In this document: positions 37,543-41,867 of the stretch, piece after piece
Layout of the letters: the number at the start of each line of letters is the position of its first letter
How positions within the stretch are numbered: position 1 is the first letter of the stretch
Source of the DNA: Pseudomonadota bacterium
GTDB taxonomy: Bacteria; Myxococcota_A; Bradymonadia; Bradymonadales; GCA-2716585
Reading direction: 5' to 3'
Length of the DNA stretch: 41,867 nucleotides
NCBI GenBank assembly: GCA_005804885.1
Contig: SYOX01000256.1
Location: 1-41,867 of the forward strand
Position numbers and translations under genes: made by a program
Notes under the pieces: model-generated
What the model saw: only the letters and a program-made list of their open reading frames with translations
The model's database searches: none
Told to the model about the DNA's origin: nothing

Positions 37543-38489
37543 GCGCGCTGGGCCAGTGGCTCCGGCGGCGCCTCGCGCCCGACCGGCCGCCCTTCGACGA
37601 CCTCCAGCCGACGGTCGAGTGGCAGGTCAACGGCCTGTGCAACTACGACTGCACCTACTGCATCCAGTCCAGGAAGCACCGCGTCGGGATGCCCGACGAG
37701 GAGCGGGTCGCCCGCATCATCGAGGGCTTCGCCGCGCTGCCGGGCGTCTGGGAGATCAAGATGTCCGGCGGCGAGCCCTTCGCCTTCCACGGCCTGATGA
37801 AGTGGGTCATCCCCGGCCTCGTCGAGCGCACCGCCCACCGGATCTCGATCCTGACCAACCTGTCGGCGCCCCTGCCCGTGCTGGAGCGCTTCTGCGCGCT
37901 GACCGGCGAGCGGCTGGGGATCACCAGCGCCAGCCTCCACCTGGAGCACGTCGAGCCGGACGACTTCATCGCCAAGGCGGCGGCCTACCGCGATCTGCGC
38001 GCGCGCCACAACCCCCACAGCAGCTTCGTGGTCAACTCCGTCCTGGTCCCCGGGCGCCTTGAGGCCCAGGCGGCGATCAAGGCCCTCGTCGAGGCCGAGG
38101 GCCTGCGCTACTTCCCTCAGTTGATGAAGATCAAGGGCGGCGTCTACCCTTACGATGACCGCGACGTGGCGCGGATCGAGGCGCTGACCGGCGGCAACCA
38201 CGATCCCAACGCCGTCAACCGCGCCCCCAGCTACCAGGGCCTGCACTGCGAGGCCGGCGCGTGGTACTTCGTCGTCGATCAGACCGGCCAGGCCTGGTCC
38301 TGCCGCACCGGCAAGCGCTTCTCCGACGCCGACGCCGACGCCTCGCTGGGCAACCTGACCGACGGCACCTTCGCCCGCAGGCTCAAGGGCGGGCCCTGCC
38401 CCTGGCCCATCTGCCCCTGCACCGTGCCGGCCAACCGCGGCGTCGTCCGGCTGCCCGGCCCGCGCCCTGGAGTCGACGATGGGCTTTGA
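37539..38489 (+). CDS. Radical SAM protein 2
   Basis: A 316-residue radical SAM enzyme with a TTG start (AGGAGG just upstream; TTGA overlap with the previous gene). The SAM-cluster motif is C34-x3-C38-x2-C41 (CNYDCTYC), and MSGGEPF binds SAM. The C-terminus has CEAGAWYF, SCRTGKR and the unusual terminal motif CPWPICPCTVPANRG, candidate auxiliary-cluster ligands. It is a paralog of gene 3: the WEIK-x-SGGEPF, SLHLE and CTVP-x-x-RG blocks are shared in order. The last residues and stop codon lie in the first copy of a 37-bp direct repeat, so its natural end may have been altered. Confidence 0.88.
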   Translation: MSALGQWLRRRLAPDRPPFDDLQPTVEWQVNGLCNYDCTYCIQSRKHRVGMPDEERVARIIEGFAALPGVWEIKMSGGEPFAFHGLMKWVIPGLVERTAHRISILTNLSAPLPVLERFCALTGERLGITSASLHLEHVEPDDFIAKAAAYRDLRARHNPHSSFVVNSVLVPGRLEAQAAIKALVEAEGLRYFPQLMKIKGGVYPYDDRDVARIEALTGGNHDPNAVNRAPSYQGLHCEAGAWYFVVDQTGQAWSCRTGKRFSDADADASLGNLTDGTFARRLKGGPCPWPICPCTVPANRGVVRLPGPRPGVDDGL

Positions 38490-38567
38490 CGACACCCGGG
38501 GGCCTTGTCCACACCGAGGACACCCTCTTCCGCGCCCTGGAGTCGACGATGGGCTTTGACGACACCC
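38461..38567. repeat. 37-bp perfect direct repeat at the gene 2/gene 3 junction
   Basis: 38461-38497 and 38531-38567 are identical. The repeat contains GGAG, an ATG and the TGA that ends gene 2. Spacing is 70 bp, which is not a multiple of three, so the ATG of the first copy (38479) is out of frame with gene 3 while the second (38549) is its true start. Confidence 0.92.
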
Positions 38568-39478
38568 TGCGAGCGCGGCTCAAGCCCATGAGCCCGCTGA
38601 TGATCCTCGGCCGCGAGCTGCGCGGCGTGATCAGCTGGAACATCAACGACACCTGCAACTACCGCTGCTCCTACTGCACCCAGCGCTTCATGCCCCAGCG
38701 CACCTACCGCCTGGAGGAGATCGAGCTGTGGCTGGCCGCCTTCGCCCGCCTGCCCGGCGCCTGGGAGATCAAGATCAGCGGCGGCGAGCCCTTCCAGCAG
38801 CCCGGCCTCGACGAGATCGTCGCCGGCCTCGTCGCCCAGGGACACGTCATCTCCGTCCAGACCAACTTCTCCGCCCCCGAGCGCAAGCTGCTCGGCTTCC
38901 TGCGCGCCTGCCAGGGCGCCATGAGCGTCTTCGCCGCCAGCCTCCACCTGGAGTACGACACCCCCGAGGCCTTCGTCGATCGCTTCCACATCGTCAAACC
39001 ATTCCTCAATGAAGGCGCGCACTTCTGTGTCACGTCCGTCGCCTCGCCTGAGCGCCTGGTCCAGCTGCGCGACGAGGTCGCCCCGCTTTTTGCCCGCCAC
39101 GGCATCGCCTTCAAGATCCAGCCCGAGAAGATCCACGGCAAGCTGCGCCACTACACCGAGGCCGAGCGCGCCATCCTGCTGGAGCTCGGCGGCCACAACC
39201 ACACCGGCCAGATCGCGCCCTCCTTCCTGGGCCGCCTGTGCTACGCGGGGGCCAACTACCTCGTGATCAAGTCCTCCGGCGAGGTCTACAGGTGCTACCC
39301 GGCCAGCCGCATCGGGGGGCACAAGGCGCACCTGGGGTCCTTCATCGAGGGCATCGAGCTGCTCGACGGCCCGCGCCGCTGCCCCTACACCCACTGCAAT
39401 TGCACCGTCCCCATCCACCGTGGCATGATCCAGGGCATCGCGGCGACGCCTGAGCCCCTCTCGACCGGAGATCTCTGA
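38549..39478 (+). CDS. Radical SAM protein 3 (paralog of protein 2)
   Basis: A 309-residue radical SAM enzyme. The SAM-cluster motif is C36-x3-C40-x2-C43 (CNYRCSYC), ISGGEPF follows, and the C-terminus has LCYAGANYL, YRCYPAS and CPYTHCNCTVPIHRG, matching the auxiliary-cysteine layout of protein 2. The ATG at 38549 has GGAG 7 nt upstream and lies in the second copy of the 37-bp repeat; upstream frames are shadows of gene 2. It starts 59 bp after the gene 2 stop and its own stop overlaps the next start (TGATG). Two such paralogs suggest successive or site-specific modification of one substrate. Confidence 0.88.
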   Translation: MGFDDTLRARLKPMSPLMILGRELRGVISWNINDTCNYRCSYCTQRFMPQRTYRLEEIELWLAAFARLPGAWEIKISGGEPFQQPGLDEIVAGLVAQGHVISVQTNFSAPERKLLGFLRACQGAMSVFAASLHLEYDTPEAFVDRFHIVKPFLNEGAHFCVTSVASPERLVQLRDEVAPLFARHGIAFKIQPEKIHGKLRHYTEAERAILLELGGHNHTGQIAPSFLGRLCYAGANYLVIKSSGEVYRCYPASRIGGHKAHLGSFIEGIELLDGPRRCPYTHCNCTVPIHRGMIQGIAATPEPLSTGDL

Positions 39479-40335
39479 TGTACATCCGATACCAGCACGT
39501 CCGAAACGCGGCCCTCGTCCTGCTCCCGCTCGGCGTCATCGGCGCGCTCGTTCTCGGGATCGGCTCCTGCTTCATGTGCGCCGGCGGCGACGCCAGCGCG
39601 CCCTCGACCCAGACCAGCGCCCCCGAGGGTGACCGGCCCGACCGCCCCTCGAAGCGCTCCGCCCCCGACCGGCAGGACACGCCGCGCTCCGCAGCCAGCG
39701 ACGACGCCCGCGCCATCGAGATCGCCAACCGCCGCGCCTCGCCCAACAGCAAGCTCAAGGACGCCTTTGAGGGCAAGGGCTGGAAGATCAACCTCTACGA
39801 GGAGACCGGCGACGACCACTACGACCGCGCCAAGATCGACAAGAATCGCGACGAGGTCGACGACGAGAAGTGGACCTGGAAGGAAGGCCGCTGGGAGAAG
39901 GACGGCGGCGCGATGGTCTGGGTCGGCGGCGCCTGGGTCTCCGCCGACAAGGCCGGCGGCGCCAACGCGCCCGCCAACGCCAACGCGCCCGCCGACGCGC
40001 CGGCCGAGGTCGACGTGGTGGCCGAGACCCCGGCGGCCTCCAACGACAAGCCAGCGTCCTCGGGCGACACCCGCTTCGCCGACGTCGCCCGCAAGATGCT
40101 CGACGAGCGCGCCTCCGGCGGCAAGGCCAAGGACATCCTCGACGGCAAGGGCGCCAAGATCAACCTCTACGACGACGACAACGACGGCACCTGGGATCGG
40201 GCCAAGGTCGACATCGACCGCGACGAGAACGACGACGAGAAGTGGACCCGCAAGGACGGCGCGATCGAGCGCAAGATCGTCGCCAGCGGCGAGGTCAAAA
40301 TCTTCAAGAACGGCGCGTGGATACCCAAGGACTGA
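39478..40335 (+). CDS. Exported protein with a duplicated Asp-rich domain
   Basis: A 285-residue protein. The N-terminus has one hydrophobic segment (residues 10-30) ending in GIGSC, so it is a lipoprotein or is anchored by a signal anchor. After a Ser/Pro/Asp-rich linker comes domain copy 1 (KGWKINLYEETGDDHYDRAK, then DKNRDEVDDEKWTWKEG), a second Ala/Asn/Pro linker, and copy 2 (KGAKINLYDDDNDGTWDRAK, then DIDRDENDDEKWTRKDG). The D-x-D-x-D-G-type segments could bind calcium. It is last in the operon with the glycosyltransferase and three radical SAM genes (TGATG junction), so it may be their substrate or the surface product's anchor; that is inference. The domain is not one I can name. Confidence 0.72.
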   Translation: MYIRYQHVRNAALVLLPLGVIGALVLGIGSCFMCAGGDASAPSTQTSAPEGDRPDRPSKRSAPDRQDTPRSAASDDARAIEIANRRASPNSKLKDAFEGKGWKINLYEETGDDHYDRAKIDKNRDEVDDEKWTWKEGRWEKDGGAMVWVGGAWVSADKAGGANAPANANAPADAPAEVDVVAETPAASNDKPASSGDTRFADVARKMLDERASGGKAKDILDGKGAKINLYDDDNDGTWDRAKVDIDRDENDDEKWTRKDGAIERKIVASGEVKIFKNGAWIPKD

Positions 40336-40392
40336 GCGCCCACCCGGATCACGGGCCAACGATGCTGCACGCGATCCCGTCGCGGCGGGCAA

Positions 40393-40459
40393 GACCCCGT
40401 CGGGAACAGAGACCCCGTCGGGAACAGAGACCCCGTCGGGAACAATCGACCCCGTCGGG
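40393..40459. repeat. 18-bp tandem repeat, three full units plus a partial
   Basis: GACCCCGTCGGGAACAGA at 40393 and 40411, a variant at 40429, and GACCCCGTCGGG at 40448. Noncoding, downstream of the operon. Confidence 0.85.
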
Positions 40460-40508
40460 TTGGCTTCGTTGGACAGGTTGGCTCAGCGAAGGTCCGGACG
40501 CACCAGCC

Positions 40509-40640
40509 GCCCCAGGCTCGCGCCCGGGGCTACAGGGAAGGGACGCCCCTTCGGGGCTGGCGACGGGCCGTCAACCTCCAGGCAGCGTGTCACCCCACAC
40601 AAGCGGCACTTGATGTTGAGGGGCTGGGCCGAGCGGCACG
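40509..40640. repeat. Composite intergenic repeat element, copy 5 (half)
   Basis: A left arm (40509-40565, with the CCAGGCTCGCGCCCGGGG-type hairpin and a CCCCTTCGGGG stem) and part of the core (GTGTCACCCC, then GTTGAGGGGCTGGGCC). No right arm or 35-bp array follows; instead the sequence becomes AT-richer, so the element may have been broken by insertion of the nucleotidyltransferase module. Confidence 0.65.
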
Positions 40641-40748
40641 AGGCTGCGGGCTGGTCCAGAGCCCGCCGTGAGCCCCGCAGCTTGCCTTTACTCACCCACT
40701 GGCAAAAAACCGTTGGGGAGATTATCGTATCGACGCAAGGAGGCGGAC

Positions 40749-40949
40749 ATGCCTGAGACATCCACAACAAACCCCCTCATCATTTTCCCTGATGGACAAG
40801 TGCCTGACCTGCCCACCCACGCACCAGATGGCACGGACCTGACCTTGATCCGCTGGATGTTGGCCCTGACCGTTGAAGACCGCTTGCACGCCATGCAGTC
40901 ACAGGCCCAATTCATCCTTAAAATGCGTCGTGACAATGGCCTCGCCTGA
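40749..40949 (+). CDS. Small protein paired with a nucleotidyltransferase-fold gene
   Basis: A 66-residue protein with an excellent ribosome-binding site (AAGGAGG, 5 nt, ATG). It has an IIFPDGQVPDLP start and a helical LIRWMLALTVEDRLHAMQSQ core. Small proteins of this kind are often found directly before nucleotidyltransferase-fold genes. Its stop overlaps the next start by 14 nt, so the two are cotranslated. Codon use and GC content are lower than in the rest of the window. It may be the partner or antitoxin of the next protein, but no function is established from sequence. Confidence 0.7.
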   Translation: MPETSTTNPLIIFPDGQVPDLPTHAPDGTDLTLIRWMLALTVEDRLHAMQSQAQFILKMRRDNGLA

Positions 40950-41430
40950 CTTCTTCCTCGCAATCAACACTCTGCTCAAGCACGAAGCCGACTTCATTGT
41001 CGTTGGCGGGGTCTGCGCCGTCCTACATGGAGTCCCCATCACCACGCTCGATCTCGACATCGTCCACAAGCGCACCGACGAGAACATTGAGCGCGTCCTG
41101 GCAGCACTGAGCGAGCTTGATGCACATTTTCGCTTCCACCCCAAGCTCATTGAACCAAACCAATCGCATCTCGTGGGTCCTGGACATTCATTGCTGGAGA
41201 CAGCCGCAGGCGCTCTCGATGTATTGGGCACTATTGATGAGGGAAAGGGCTTCGACGAACTCGTCGCACACAGCCAAATCATCTTCTTTGATGGTAAGCC
41301 CTTGAGATTATTGACTTTGGAGATGCTTATCGAGATCAAAGAACGGGCTGGACGCTCTAAAGATCTCGTTGTCATCCCAATCCTCAAGCACACCCTCACC
41401 ATCCGAGATAACAACGACGGGGCAAGCTAA
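40936..41430 (+). CDS. Nucleotidyltransferase-fold protein (AbiEii/DUF6036-like)
   Basis: A 164-residue protein with a pol-beta-type nucleotidyltransferase core: FIVVGGVCAVLHGVPITTLDLDIV provides the GG motif and the D-x-D metal pair (DLD). The C-terminal KDLVVIPILKHTL block is usual for this family. Members include antitoxin/toxin components such as AbiEii and MNT-like proteins and many uncharacterised ones. The ATG at 40936 is used here; GTG at 40930 is an alternative. It overlaps the small protein gene and shares its lower GC content. A mobile toxin-antitoxin or abortive-infection module is a sound guess, but the toxic activity is not shown. Confidence 0.8.
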   Translation: MASPDFFLAINTLLKHEADFIVVGGVCAVLHGVPITTLDLDIVHKRTDENIERVLAALSELDAHFRFHPKLIEPNQSHLVGPGHSLLETAAGALDVLGTIDEGKGFDELVAHSQIIFFDGKPLRLLTLEMLIEIKERAGRSKDLVVIPILKHTLTIRDNNDGAS

Positions 41431-41739
41431 CTCCATGACCTGTCACCGATTAAAACACTGGTGCAGGGACCGTCGCCGCCGCCCTTGTCCGCCACGTTCT
41501 GGCCGCAGAGCGAGGCTGGAGCAGGGAGTTGGAGGCCGCAGCGCTTCCTGCTTGAGGGCTTTGGGCAGGATCACGTTGCCCATGCCGCCTCCAATCGCCC
41601 CGGCCCGCTCCGAGCTCCCAGGCGCGTTTTGCACCCTCGTTCGACCCGCCCAACACAGCCACCGACAACACACGCCGCGACCAGCCCACACCCAGGTCGT
41701 CTTTTCGTGCGCATCCGCGCATCCCCTGAACCTATCCCA
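41431..41739. other. No recognisable gene
   Basis: 309 bp between the nucleotidyltransferase-fold gene and the transposase end. Open frames on the minus strand are short and Arg/Gly-rich and match nothing I recognise. At 41735-41751 an ATCCCA/TGGGAT pair around 5 bp lies at the transposase stop and may mark the end of the insertion sequence. Confidence 0.5.
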
Positions 41740-41867
41740 CTAAATGGGATTAAGGATGCGATTGAGCCAGATGTGGATGAAAGCGAGGGAGAGAAAGGCG
41801 TCGAAGCAGGCTTCGATGCGCTCCCAGCGGACGACAAGACGGCGAAATTTTCGCTGGAACCAGGAGA
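41740..41867 (-). CDS. IS5-like transposase, C-terminal end only (runs off the window)
   Basis: The reverse strand reads SWFQRKFRRLVVRWERIEAC followed by FDAFLSLAFIHIWLNRILNP and a TAG stop at 41740-41742. The RRLVVRWER block is the usual C-terminal segment of IS5-superfamily DDE transposases. Only 42 residues are in the window, so it cannot be judged whether the gene is intact. It supports recent mobile-element activity at this edge. Confidence 0.8.
   Translation of the reverse strand, partial: SWFQRKFRRLVVRWERIEACFDAFLSLAFIHIWLNRILNPI

Noticed and set aside
38261..38548. Longer start for radical SAM protein 3
   Set aside because: The upstream frame is an Arg-rich shadow of radical SAM gene 2; the ATG at 38549 has its own ribosome-binding site.
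40682..40728. Sigma-54 or sigma-70 promoter before the small-protein gene
   Set aside because: TGGCA and TTGG are at the wrong spacing for sigma-54, and TTGCCT to TATCGT is about 35 bp, too far for sigma-70.
41443..41722. Minus-strand open frames next to the transposase end
   Set aside because: Short, Arg/Gly-rich and without recognisable motifs; the transposase frame itself stops at 41740.

Overview
The window is about 42 kb of very GC-rich DNA from what looks like a Myxococcota/Bradymonadota-type (former deltaproteobacterial) genome. The clues are a Ser/Thr kinase fused to an AAA-type ATPase and TPR repeats, a secreted protein with a MYXO-CTERM-like tail, an IgGFc-binding-domain lipoprotein, an ASPIC/UnbV FG-GAP lipoprotein, a giant pentapeptide-repeat protein, and many lipoproteins with Pro/Glu/Gly-rich linkers. 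No rRNA or tRNA gene was recognised, and no CRISPR array.

Layout. 1-612: right half of a composite intergenic repeat element. 645-5976: pentapeptide-repeat protein, then a membrane protein with an EF-hand loop. 6163-8262: a radical SAM protein of the Tes/MJ0619 type and a GNAT acetyltransferase. 8352-8783 (minus): SufE. 8896-9495: second composite element. 9517-17216 (minus): IgGFc-domain lipoprotein, kinase-ATPase-TPR protein and alpha/beta hydrolase in a tight operon, plus a Cys-rich secreted protein. 17330-17745: third element. 17886-23313 (plus): five-gene envelope operon (beta-barrel, ABC ATPase, two FtsX/LolC-type permeases, LolA-like periplasmic protein) joined by 1-4 nt overlaps or a 1-nt gap. 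23353-25365 (minus): FG-GAP lipoprotein. 25468-25972: fourth element. 25984-30463 (minus): M14 carboxypeptidase, CysZ/EI24-like membrane protein, fatty-acid desaturase, small lipoprotein. 30758-32443 (plus): Lys/Glu-rich lipoprotein. 32545-32852: a perfect 67-bp inverted repeat. 33013-34323: coiled-coil protein of unknown function.

34425-40335 is the most unusual locus. A 69-residue repetitive Cys-containing peptide gene, a GT-B glycosyltransferase, three radical SAM proteins (two of them tandem paralogs) and an exported protein with a duplicated Asp-rich domain lie on one strand. Nearly all are translationally coupled (ATGA, TTGA or TGATG junctions). I do not recognise this set as a described pathway. 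A peptide- or envelope-modification system is a reasonable hypothesis, not a demonstrated one.

40336-41867 looks acquired: short tandem repeats, a half copy of the composite element, a lower-GC two-gene module (small protein plus nucleotidyltransferase-fold protein) and the end of an IS5-like transposase running off the window.

The composite elements are a second notable feature. They have arrays of 35-bp units in opposite orientation around inverted arms and a shared core of about 110-120 bp. At least five full or partial copies sit only in intergenic positions, usually where transcription units meet.
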